From Oscillibacter sp. (lineage in GTDB: Bacteria > Bacillota > Clostridia > Oscillospirales > Oscillospiraceae), in contig JAAVHC010000045.1 in NCBI GenBank assembly GCA_014799925.1, forward strand, positions 1 to 60,532: DNA of 60,532 nucleotides, in the 5' to 3' direction. Under the pieces are notes generated by a model. It was not told the DNA's origin. It searched no databases and saw only the letters and a list, made by a program, of their open reading frames with translations. Of this stretch, positions 7,697 through 14,047 are shown in pieces. Each line of letters starts with the position of its first letter. Position 1 is the first letter of the stretch. Both the position numbers and the translations under genes were made by a program.

Positions 7697-7745
7697 TTGA
7701 CATACATAGATTATCTAGGTATACTATACCTAGATAATCTATGTA
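7697..7745 (+). promoter_or_regulatory. padR promoter overlapped by a perfect 21-bp palindromic operator
   Basis: TTGACA (7697-7702), 17 bases, TATACT (7720-7725) is a near-ideal sigma-A promoter. A perfect inverted repeat of 21 bases per arm (7703-7723 and 7725-7745, single C between) covers the whole spacer, the -10 and the likely start point. The arms contain TACATAGATTATCTAGGTATA. This is the location expected for an autoregulatory PadR operator. Confidence 0.88.
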
Positions 7746-7765
7746 TTTGTCGGGAGGTTTTTTGT

Positions 7766-8086
7766 ATGGCGAAGAAGGAAGCGGGCGGCGCCTCCATGCT
7801 GGTGCTGGCACTGCTGAAGGAAAAGGAGATGTACGGCTACCAGATCATCGAGGAGCTGGACAGGCGGAGCAATCACGTATTTCAGATGAAGGAAGGCACG
7901 CTGTACCCCGTGCTGCATGGGCTGGAAAAGGATAAGCTGGTATCCGCCCGGGAGACCGTGACGGAGAAGGGCAGGACCCGGCGGTACTACGCCGTCACGG
8001 AGAAGGGCCTGCGGGCGCTGGAGGAGAAGAAGGAGGAATGGACCGCCTTCTCCAGGGCGGTGACGGCCATCCTGGCTGGGGTGTAA
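7766..8086 (+). CDS. PadR-family transcriptional regulator
   Basis: 106 residues, the short two-helix PadR form. The winged helix contains the family signature MYGYQIIEELDRRS, then the stretch MKEGTLYPVLHGLEKDKLV and the wing GRTRRYYAVTEKG. A C-terminal dimerisation helix follows. ATG 7766 follows GGGAGGTTTTTTGT. PadR proteins usually repress their own operon until a ligand binds; the palindrome over the promoter supports this. The next two genes (membrane proteins) are probably in the same transcript: the next start is four bases after the stop. Confidence 0.93.
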   Translation: MAKKEAGGASMLVLALLKEKEMYGYQIIEELDRRSNHVFQMKEGTLYPVLHGLEKDKLVSARETVTEKGRTRRYYAVTEKGLRALEEKKEEWTAFSRAVTAILAGV

Positions 8087-8090
8087 GGCC

Positions 8091-8849
8091 ATGAGCGAAC
8101 AAAAATGGCTGAATGTGGCTACATCAAAAATCCGGTTCCGTCCGGACCGGGAGGCTGTCTGGCGGGAGTTGGAAGCCCACTTTGAGGACCTGCGGGAGGA
8201 CGTCGGGTTAACGGAGGAGGCCGCCGTGGAAAAGATGGGAGATCCCCTTGATATCGCCGATGAGCTGGGGCGGCTGCACCGGCCCTGGCTGGGGTATCTG
8301 TGGCGGGCGAGCCAGGTGCTGCTGTGGGCGGGCGTCGTGCTTTGCGTTCTGCTGTGCGCGCTGCATTTTTACTGGCGGTCCACCCCGCCGGAGTGGGCGG
8401 TTTACGATTATCTGACCTGGGAATACGAGGCCGCCGCGGACGGACTGCACGAGCTGGTCCCCAACGGTTCCGTTACCACCGGCGGCTACACCATCCGGGT
8501 AGACCGCGCCCTCATGGGACTTGCCGGGGACCCGGAGCGGGAGTCCTCCCAATGGAACCTCGTCCTCTATTTTCATATCAACACCGGCTGGCGGGGCGAA
8601 GCGCTTTATTGGGACTCGAATGTCATCGGGGAAGTCCGGGACAGCGCGGGAAACATCTACGGCCCCCAATACGCTGATCTGGAGCGGTACTGCCGCTATG
8701 GCGGCAGCGGATCCGCCTGGGGCCTGGGCCAGAAGGCGGCGCTGGAGCTGAACAATGTACCGGAGGACGCGGAGTGGATCGAGTTCGACATCGGCTTCGG
8801 CTCCCTCCAGCGTACGCTGCACTTTGACTTGCGGGAGGCGGGGGTATGA
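8091..8849 (+). CDS. Membrane protein with N-terminal HAAS-like domain
   Basis: 252 residues. The N-terminal ~65 residues (RFRPDREAVWRELEAHFEDLRED, then LTEEAAVEKMGDP-x-IADELGRLH) look like the HAAS/DUF1700-type helical domain often encoded next to padR and proposed to signal with it. One transmembrane helix follows (about residues 77-95, LLWAGVVLCVLLCALHFYW), then an extracytoplasmic domain of about 150 residues that I do not recognise. It overlaps the next gene by four bases. Likely role is sensing in the envelope with the PadR protein; this is inference from context. Confidence 0.7.
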   Translation: MSEQKWLNVATSKIRFRPDREAVWRELEAHFEDLREDVGLTEEAAVEKMGDPLDIADELGRLHRPWLGYLWRASQVLLWAGVVLCVLLCALHFYWRSTPPEWAVYDYLTWEYEAAADGLHELVPNGSVTTGGYTIRVDRALMGLAGDPERESSQWNLVLYFHINTGWRGEALYWDSNVIGEVRDSAGNIYGPQYADLERYCRYGGSGSAWGLGQKAALELNNVPEDAEWIEFDIGFGSLQRTLHFDLREAGV

Positions 8850-9481
8850 AGAAAAAACGCACTATCTGGCCCCGTTGGGCCAAAACAGCCCGGAATTTCC
8901 TGCTGGCCGGTCTGCTTGGCCTTGTGATCTGGAACCAGCTTGGAAAGCCTCTGCCCTATACGGCGGCCCTCCGCCGGGCGGAGCGCCAGCAGCTGCTCCC
9001 GAAGATGGACCACCGGGCGGATATCTCCCGGGGCTACCGGGGCGGCGGCAGCATACGGATCGAATGGACGGAGGGCGCGGCCGTCACCGCGTTCTATCTC
9101 CCGGCCGACGCCCGCCTCACGTATTTCTACGACCCCTTTACCATACCCCGCCGTCTGACGGAGGGGCCCAGCCTGATTTCCGTGCCGCGCTTTGTGGTGC
9201 TGCAGGACAAGATGGGACAGCCGACGTCCCACGCGGTCTACGCCGCCGTCTTTCCGCCGGCGGACAGCGTAACCGCTGATTTGACCCTGCATAACCGCGC
9301 CGGGACCTTTACCGTGTCCGCGCAGCGGGAGGGCGACGCTTTTATCTTTTATGCCCAGCCTGAGCCGGATGAAAATGGGCGCAGATCGATGGGCTCCGAA
9401 TGGTATTCCCCGGAAGAATTCACCTATGAGCTGACGTTTTACAGCGAGACGGGGGAGGCTGTGGAGGAGATTTCCGGATAG
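8846..9481 (+). CDS. Membrane-anchored protein of unknown function
   Basis: 211 residues. A basic N-terminus (MKKKRTIWPRWAK) precedes one hydrophobic segment (about residues 17-30, FLLAGLLGLVIWNQL); the rest is soluble, rich in aromatic and charged residues, and probably outside the membrane. No motif recognised. It overlaps the HAAS-domain gene by an ATGA and ends directly in a strong terminator, so it is the last gene of the padR operon. It may be a partner of the preceding sensor-like protein. Confidence 0.7.
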   Translation: MKKKRTIWPRWAKTARNFLLAGLLGLVIWNQLGKPLPYTAALRRAERQQLLPKMDHRADISRGYRGGGSIRIEWTEGAAVTAFYLPADARLTYFYDPFTIPRRLTEGPSLISVPRFVVLQDKMGQPTSHAVYAAVFPPADSVTADLTLHNRAGTFTVSAQREGDAFIFYAQPEPDENGRRSMGSEWYSPEEFTYELTFYSETGEAVEEISG

Positions 9482-9520
9482 AGAAAGCCCGGACGCGGCG
9501 CGTCCGGGCTTTCTCTATTG
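9481..9520 (+). terminator. Intrinsic terminator of the padR operon
   Basis: A 16-bp stem (9481-9496 with 9500-9515) and GGC loop starts on the last base of the stop codon; the distal arm ends in a pyrimidine-rich TTTCTCTATTG. Confidence 0.75.
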
Positions 9521-9571
9521 TAAACCAAAGCAAAAATATAAGTTGACAACCGCGTACCGATATGATACAGT
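9518..9571 (+). promoter_or_regulatory. BirA operator overlapping the bioY promoter
   Basis: TTGTAAACC (9518-9526), 14 bases, AGTTGACAA (9541-9549) fits the known BirA half-sites (TTGTnAACC and its inverse) at the usual 14-16-base spacing. The right half contains the -35 TTGACA (9543-9548); TACAGT (9566-9571) lies 17 bases on. Binding of biotinyl-AMP-charged BirA would block this promoter when biotin is plentiful. Confidence 0.85.
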
Positions 9572-9601
9572 TTCTCCAGAATCAGGAAAGGAAGATTTAC
9601 T

Positions 9602-10156
9602 GTGGAAATGACTGCACCGAAGTTTTGCGCAAAGGATATCGCGTACATTGCGGTTTTTACCGCGCTGATTGCCGTGGGCGCCTGGATCGCCATCCCCACG
9701 CCTGCCCGGATCGACTTCAATCTACAGACCCTGGGCGTATTTCTCGCCGTGGGCGTGCTGGGCGGAAAGCGGGGGACGCTGGCGATTCTGGCCTATCTGC
9801 TGCTGGGACTGGTGGGCGCGCCGGTATTCTCCGGGTTCAGCGGCGGTCCCGGCGCTCTGCTGACGCCCAGCGGCGGATATCTGGTGGGCTTTCTCTTCAC
9901 CGGACTGTTCATGTGGGGCATGGAGAAGGTCCTGGGCGAGAAGCTCTGGGTCCTGGCCCTGAGCATGGTGCTGGGGATGCTGGTCTACGACGCCTTCGGC
10001 ACCGCGTGGTTCATGGCGGTATACCCCATGGGCGGCGAGCGAGTGAGCCTTTGGACCGCCCTGACCTGGTGCGTGTTCCCCTATATCCCCTTTGACACGA
10101 TCAAGATCGTCCTGGCGCTGGTCCTGACGGCCCGGCTTCGCCGCCATGTCCGGTAG
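9602..10156 (+). CDS. bioY: Biotin transporter BioY
   Basis: 184 residues. Membrane S-component of an energy-coupling-factor transporter for biotin. Six hydrophobic segments are visible, with family motifs NLQTLGVFLAVGVLGGKRG (about 40-58), LLLGLVGAPVFSGFSGG (about 67-83) and LLTPSGGYLVGF. GTG 9602 is used with AGGAAG upstream; ATG six bases on is an alternative. The upstream BirA box supports biotin as the substrate. The energising EcfA/EcfT subunits are not nearby and must be shared from elsewhere. Confidence 0.95.
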   Translation: MEMTAPKFCAKDIAYIAVFTALIAVGAWIAIPTPARIDFNLQTLGVFLAVGVLGGKRGTLAILAYLLLGLVGAPVFSGFSGGPGALLTPSGGYLVGFLFTGLFMWGMEKVLGEKLWVLALSMVLGMLVYDAFGTAWFMAVYPMGGERVSLWTALTWCVFPYIPFDTIKIVLALVLTARLRRHVR

Positions 10157-10541
10157 TCCGCTGCCCCTCCGGCCCCACCACGGGATGTGCATGGCTTACT
10201 TTGTGGGACATGGGTACAGCGGAGGCTTTACCGCCCATATGGCGCGGCTGCTGGAGACGCTGACGCCGGAAACCCCGGTCCGCCTGACGGTGGATACGGA
10301 CGCCGTCTGCGGTCCCTGCCCCAATAACCGCGGAGGCCTGTGCGACAAGCCGGAGCTGGTGGCGGGCTGGGACAGGGAGGTCCTCCGCCTCTGCGGCCTG
10401 GAGGAAAATCAGATTCTTCCCTTCGGCGCGTTTACCGCGCTGGTGCAGGAAAGGATTCTGGCCCCTGGCCTGCGGTCCGGTATTTGCGGAAGCTGCCAGT
10501 GGAATGAGATCTGCGCCGCCCACCCCAGCCGGTGGGCGTGA
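10146..10541 (+). CDS. DUF1284 domain protein
   Basis: 131 residues. The N-terminal motif LRPHHGMCM, followed by FVGHGYSGGF, and cysteine clusters CGPCPNN and CGSC-x2-NEIC are the pattern of DUF1284 proteins, a presumed metal- or iron-sulfur-binding family. The start overlaps the end of bioY by 11 bases, so the two are translationally coupled; the recurring idea that DUF1284 belongs with biotin metabolism is inference from context. A terminator follows immediately. Confidence 0.85.
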   Translation: MSGSPLPLRPHHGMCMAYFVGHGYSGGFTAHMARLLETLTPETPVRLTVDTDAVCGPCPNNRGGLCDKPELVAGWDREVLRLCGLEENQILPFGAFTALVQERILAPGLRSGICGSCQWNEICAAHPSRWA

Positions 10542-10544
10542 ACG

Positions 10545-10568
10545 AGCCCGCTCCGGCGGGCTTTTTTT
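10545..10568 (+). terminator. Intrinsic terminator of bioY operon
   Basis: AGCCCGC-TCCG-GCGGGCT (10545-10562) followed by an uninterrupted T-run to 10568, four bases after the stop codon of the DUF1284 gene. Confidence 0.92.
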
Positions 10569-10596
10569 CGTCCATCCGGGCGCGCCGCGGATTCTT

Positions 10597-10917
10597 TCAC
10601 CTTTTCTGATAAAAGAATCTTCCTGCGCCGTTCCCGATGAGGACGATCACGCCGTAAGCGATGGGATAAACCCAGGCGGATGAGTTGTAATACATAAAAA
10701 TTGCCGGAATAAACAAAAGAAACGCGGCAATGGGAAGCGCGGGGCAGAAGCCCCTGCGGACACCGTACGCCACGGCCGAAACCAGGGCGATCAGCGGCAT
10801 GACGCACAGCATCAGGAGCATGGCCGAGCCGGTATCCCCCGCCAAAAGCGGCAGGAGATAAAAATCTAGGGCCAACAGAATGAGAAACGGCGCCAGCGCG
10901 GATACATCCTTTTTCAT
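10597..10917 (-). CDS. Small integral membrane protein
   Basis: 106 residues with about four hydrophobic helices (residues 8-24, 30-50, 58-75, 82-97) and basic ends (MKKD at the start, FFYQKR at the end). Family not recognised. It overlaps the HTH gene by an ATGA, so it is the third gene of a minus-strand operon with the HTH protein and another membrane protein. Such membrane-protein plus Xre-HTH pairs are common in Firmicutes; the HTH probably controls the pair. Confidence 0.75.
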   Translation of the reverse strand: MKKDVSALAPFLILLALDFYLLPLLAGDTGSAMLLMLCVMPLIALVSAVAYGVRRGFCPALPIAAFLLFIPAIFMYYNSSAWVYPIAYGVIVLIGNGAGRFFYQKR

Positions 10918-11114
10918 GGTGATTCCTCCGGAATAAAGAGCTGTTCAACGGTGGTATGCAGATAGCGGGCCAGCTTCATGGCCAACTCCAGCGTAGGATT
11001 GTACTTGTTGTTTTCTATGGCGATGATCGTCTGCCTGGAGACGCCCAGTGCCGCCGCGAGGTCCTCCTGGCGGAGGCCTTTTGCTTTGCGCAGCTCCCTG
11101 ATGTGATTTTTCAT
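10914..11114 (-). CDS. Xre-family HTH regulator
   Basis: 66 residues, a single helix-turn-helix domain of the short YgzD-like class: IRELRKAKGLRQEDLAAALG then VSRQTIIAIENNKYNPTLEL, with C-terminal LARYLHTTVEQLFIPEE. All expected helix positions are present. It overlaps both neighbours by four bases (ATGA on each side), so the three genes form one translationally coupled unit. Likely represses its own operon, for which a palindrome-like GTAAA-x6-TTTAC at 11494-11509 is a candidate site. Confidence 0.92.
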   Translation of the reverse strand: MKNHIRELRKAKGLRQEDLAAALGVSRQTIIAIENNKYNPTLELAMKLARYLHTTVEQLFIPEESP

Positions 11115-11476
11115 GCGCTGACGCCCAGCAGTATGATCGCGGCGACGGCAGCTGCCAATATGCTGACAATCACGCAGATCAGAAGGATGATTCTGAGCAG
11201 CGGCTCCGTCTCGAAGGAATCTTCATCGTCCTTTACCGCGCTGCGGGTCATGATAAGCTGGGAGAATGCCTGAATGACCGCTGCCGATACCAGCAGAAGG
11301 CCTGGAAGCAGATTCAGCCTGCTGTGGTGGAGATATACCTGACAGCTCTCATACAGGGACCAGATCAAAAGAGCGGCCGCCAAAAAGAGGTAGGCGTTTC
11401 TCTGCGCTTTGAAGAGGATGCTTCTTTCCATCTCATCCAGTCCGCGGAATCCAAGCTTTTTCAAAAAATGTTTCAT
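11111..11476 (-). CDS. Membrane protein, first gene of the HTH operon
   Basis: 121 residues. Starts MKHFLKKLGFRGLDEMERSI, then helices at about residues 28-44 (AYLFLAAALLIWSLYES), 55-72 and 95-118 (IILLICVIVSILAAAVAAIILL). A charged stretch SAVKDDEDSFETEP lies before the last helix. Family not recognised. Start 11476 is preferred over 11530 because CCGGAG lies upstream and the sigma-A promoter begins inside the longer frame. Confidence 0.75.
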   Translation of the reverse strand: MKHFLKKLGFRGLDEMERSILFKAQRNAYLFLAAALLIWSLYESCQVYLHHSRLNLLPGLLLVSAAVIQAFSQLIMTRSAVKDDEDSFETEPLLRIILLICVIVSILAAAVAAIILLGVSA

Positions 11477-11515
11477 AGTGTCGTCTCCGGAAAGTAAAGA
11501 ACTTTTTACGCTTTT

Positions 11516-11544
11516 ATCATACAACACCATCGCAAAAATGTCAA
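11516..11544 (-). promoter_or_regulatory. Promoter of the membrane/HTH operon
   Basis: Minus-strand TTGACA (11544-11539), 17 bases, TATGAT (11521-11516), a near-consensus sigma-A promoter about 40 bases before ATG 11476. Confidence 0.88.
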
Positions 11545-11559
11545 GACTCTTTTACATTC

Positions 11560-12309
11560 CTATTCTATGCCGAACCACTCCGTCAGCGTCCGCCTGTCGG
11601 GGGCCTTACCCCACTCCCGGTAAGAGCGGAACACCTCCGCCACGCCGCCGAAGCGCCGGACCAGCTCCTCCACAGCCAGAAAGCTGCGCCAATACTCAAA
11701 GAATATGCCGGCGTAATCCCCCTCGTAAGCGGCCGCGCCGAAGTCTTCCAGAGAATGTCCGCCATAGCGGCCCTGCAGCAGCTCCGCCAGCAGGCGGTTG
11801 ATCCGGGCTTCCGCCGCGAATTCCTCCGGCGTGAGGAAATAGCGCCGGCCGATGTATTCCACCATGCCCTCCTCGAACCAGATGCCGCCCTCCCGGGCAT
11901 CGGCGTCGTCGAAATCGGGGAACCACTGGCTGTGGTGGGCCAGCTCATGGCCCAGGATGGACAGCAGACGGTCGTCGTTTATGGCCGTCTCATAGTACGT
12001 CCGGATTTCCCGTACCGCCGCGCTCTCCGCCAGACCGTCCAGCTGGCGCAGCCAGATGTTCCGCCAGACGGCGGGGTCCGGACAGAACATCACCCGGTAC
12101 TCGTTGGTGTAGGCGGGGACGGGGATGCCGCTGAGGAGTTCCACGGCGATTTCACGGCTGGTCCAGACCACGGCGCGGGGCAGCTCCTCCACGGCGCACT
12201 CCTCCCGCAGAAAACAGACATACGCCTCCAGCCGGGGCTGGAGGCGCAGAGCGATCGTCCGGTACGCGCGCAGTTCATCCTCGTTTTCTACTGTGTAAAG
12301 GTGGCGCAT
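11560..12309 (-). CDS. Putative zinc metallopeptidase (HExxH)
   Basis: 249 residues, no signal peptide or membrane helix, so probably cytoplasmic. The zinc motif HELAHH (about residues 119-124) is followed about 24 residues later by GIWFEEGMVEYIGRR, whose second Glu could be the third ligand, as in gluzincins of the peptidase MA clan. Exact family not recognised. The gene starts four bases after the stop of the PilZ gene and is surely co-transcribed with it. Substrate unknown; the PilZ partner hints at control through c-di-GMP, but that is speculative. Confidence 0.7.
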   Translation of the reverse strand: MRHLYTVENEDELRAYRTIALRLQPRLEAYVCFLREECAVEELPRAVVWTSREIAVELLSGIPVPAYTNEYRVMFCPDPAVWRNIWLRQLDGLAESAAVREIRTYYETAINDDRLLSILGHELAHHSQWFPDFDDADAREGGIWFEEGMVEYIGRRYFLTPEEFAAEARINRLLAELLQGRYGGHSLEDFGAAAYEGDYAGIFFEYWRSFLAVEELVRRFGGVAEVFRSYREWGKAPDRRTLTEWFGIE

Positions 12310-12312
12310 GGG

Positions 12313-12951
12313 TCACTGCCTCCGCGGGCCGGCCGCTGTCTGGGAAATGAAGCTGCGCAGGAGGGACTCGTCGCGGGAGAGCATATCCACAAACTTGCAC
12401 CCGTAGCCGTAGAGCTTCTGATTCGGACCGGCGGGGATGGTTTCCACCCGGAGGATCTGGGCGCTGAGGGTCAGCCTGTCGCCGGAAAGCTGCAGATCAA
12501 ACCAGACCCGGCGGCCCTCGGCCAGCAGCAGCGAGCTCCGCAGATAAACGCCGCCGACGCTGATGTTGACAATGGTGGCGGGAACGACATAGCCCGGAGC
12601 CGGCACCGGATCGCCGGGCTGGAAGACGGCGTGGAGCATCACGTTCTGTCCCAGGTCGATTTTCATATTCTTGCGGCGCTGCTCCTGGGTCAGATACTCC
12701 TGAATCTCGCAGCGGAGAGAGCACAGCTCGCCGCCGGGCAGGGGGACGGCCGCGGAGAGGCGGCACCGGCAGGTTACCCGGCCCATCACGGGGTCATAAA
12801 ACATCACCCGGTAAATGGCGTTGGACTTATAGGATGCGGCCCGTGGTATAACCAGCAGGACCTCGCCGGAGCGCCCCACGTTGACCCGGGCCTGACAGAT
12901 GAGGGCGCCCGACTTTTCCAGAATATCCGCTTTTTTGCATTTCTCAAACAT
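12313..12951 (-). CDS. PilZ-domain protein (YcgR-like flagellar brake)
   Basis: 212 residues. An N-terminal YcgR-type beta barrel (about 1-95) is followed by a PilZ domain (about 95-205). The second PilZ motif NISVGG is intact, but the first, normally RRxxxR, reads RRKNMK, with Lys in place of the last Arg. Known YcgR proteins slow the motor when c-di-GMP is bound; the change may weaken ligand binding. It is divergent from flgM, 301 bases away, at the edge of the flagellar region. ATG 12951 is the only convincing start. Confidence 0.85.
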   Translation of the reverse strand: MFEKCKKADILEKSGALICQARVNVGRSGEVLLVIPRAASYKSNAIYRVMFYDPVMGRVTCRCRLSAAVPLPGGELCSLRCEIQEYLTQEQRRKNMKIDLGQNVMLHAVFQPGDPVPAPGYVVPATIVNISVGGVYLRSSLLLAEGRRVWFDLQLSGDRLTLSAQILRVETIPAGPNQKLYGYGCKFVDMLSRDESLLRSFISQTAAGPRRQ

Positions 12952-13020
12952 AGGCAGATAAATTCTCCCATCCTTCCGCCGGGAACACGGCGCGTTTCCG
13001 GCGTGTATTCGTTCTTAAAT

Positions 13021-13049
13021 ATTATATAGGAAACGGCTTCGGCTTGCAA
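13021..13049 (-). promoter_or_regulatory. Promoter of the PilZ-metallopeptidase operon
   Basis: Minus-strand TTGCAA (13049-13044), 17 bases, TATAAT (13026-13021). The 12952-13252 gap also holds the flgM ribosome site (GGAGG) and a possible sigma-28 site; I see nothing else in it. Confidence 0.85.
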
Positions 13050-13170
13050 TGGAATTTTAAAATCTTTTTGGCTTTTCCGACAATCTGTCCGGGCGGATGG
13101 GACGATGTCCCATGATTTTGCAAAAATTTTCTCCGCCCTCATTATTTTTTCGGTTTACAGACCGATAAAA

Positions 13171-13197
13171 ATAATACAAAGATATCCATGCCGAATG
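13171..13197 (+). promoter_or_regulatory. Possible sigma-28 promoter of flgM operon
   Basis: GCCGAATG (13190-13197) resembles the sigma-28 -10 box GCCGATAT, and ATAA (13171-13174) lies 15 bases upstream where TAAA is expected. A second -10-like ACCGATAA sits at 13161-13168 without a partner. The match is partial; the case rests largely on the late-gene content of the operon. Confidence 0.3.
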
Positions 13198-13252
13198 AGA
13201 TGGCCCTTGGGCCGGCCCGTTCCGGCCGGTACGAAGAATGGAGGTCAACCAT

Positions 13253-13561
13253 ATGCTGATCACAGGAACTGAGGGCTATCTGCCCATTCAAAAGAAAGCC
13301 GCCCGCCCCATAGGAAGCACCGTCTCCGTCCGGGCCCCCGCCCAGGACGGCAAATATGACCATATCACCGTTTCCACCCCTGCGGCCCAGGAAGGGCGCA
13401 GCTTCCGGGAGACGGCGGCCAGCCTCTCCCGCCAGGTGCGGACCTGCAACACCACCGGAAAGATCCAGGAGCTGCGCCGTCAGGTGCGCTCCGGAGAGTA
13501 TCAGATCAACCCCAGGGAGACTGCCGCCAGGATGCTGCTTCTCATGGAGGAGGGCGAGTGA
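13253..13561 (+). CDS. flgM: Anti-sigma-28 factor FlgM
   Basis: 102 residues. FlgM holds sigma-28 inactive until the hook is finished, then is exported. The C-terminal half carries the recognisable FlgM pattern: a helix around TGKIQELRRQVRSGEY followed by INPRETAARMLL. The N-terminal half is basic and disordered, as in the family. ATG 13253 was chosen over 13238 because GGAGG lies eight bases before it. Its TGA overlaps the flgN ATG. The sigma factor it controls is at 42075. Confidence 0.9.
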   Translation: MLITGTEGYLPIQKKAARPIGSTVSVRAPAQDGKYDHITVSTPAAQEGRSFRETAASLSRQVRTCNTTGKIQELRRQVRSGEYQINPRETAARMLLLMEEGE

Positions 13562-14004
13562 TGGACGCGGCGCTTTGGAAAAAGTATCTGACCCTGCTGG
13601 ACGGTCTGGGGGAGACGCTGGAGAAGCTGACGGAGGTCGAGCGGACCAAGACTCAGGCGGTCAGCCGGGGGGATCTGGAGGCCGTGGAAGAGTGCATGAA
13701 GCAGGAGCAGGTCATCAGCCTGTCCCTGCGGGGCACGGACCAGAAGCGGGACAGAATGCTGGCCCAGCTCGGCCTGACCGGCGTTCATCTGCGGGATCTG
13801 GCGGAGCACGCGCCGGCGGAGCTGGCCATGGAGACAAAGGCCGCGGCCGAACGGCTGCGCCGGAAGTACGAGGTGTTCCAATCCGCCTCCGAGGTGGCGC
13901 GGAACACGCTGGAGTGCAACCTGCGGGCCATTGAAAGGCTGCAAAAGGCGCAGGAGGAAGCGCTGCCGGAGGATCCGTCCCGGAAGGCGGATTTCCGGGC
14001 GTAA
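13561..14004 (+). CDS. flgN: Flagellar export chaperone FlgN
   Basis: 147 residues, almost entirely helical, of usual length. FlgN keeps FlgK and FlgL soluble and hands them to the export gate. The N-terminal coiled coil (LLDGLGETLEKLTEVERTKTQ, with conserved Leu spacing) and the long central and C-terminal helices fit the FlgN family. A GTG immediately before ATG 13561 is possible. Placement between flgM and flgK is the standard order. Confidence 0.9.
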   Translation: MDAALWKKYLTLLDGLGETLEKLTEVERTKTQAVSRGDLEAVEECMKQEQVISLSLRGTDQKRDRMLAQLGLTGVHLRDLAEHAPAELAMETKAAAERLRRKYEVFQSASEVARNTLECNLRAIERLQKAQEEALPEDPSRKADFRA

Positions 14005-14047
14005 AGCGACAAGTTTGAGATTGTGATAAATAAGGAGAAGCTGAACC

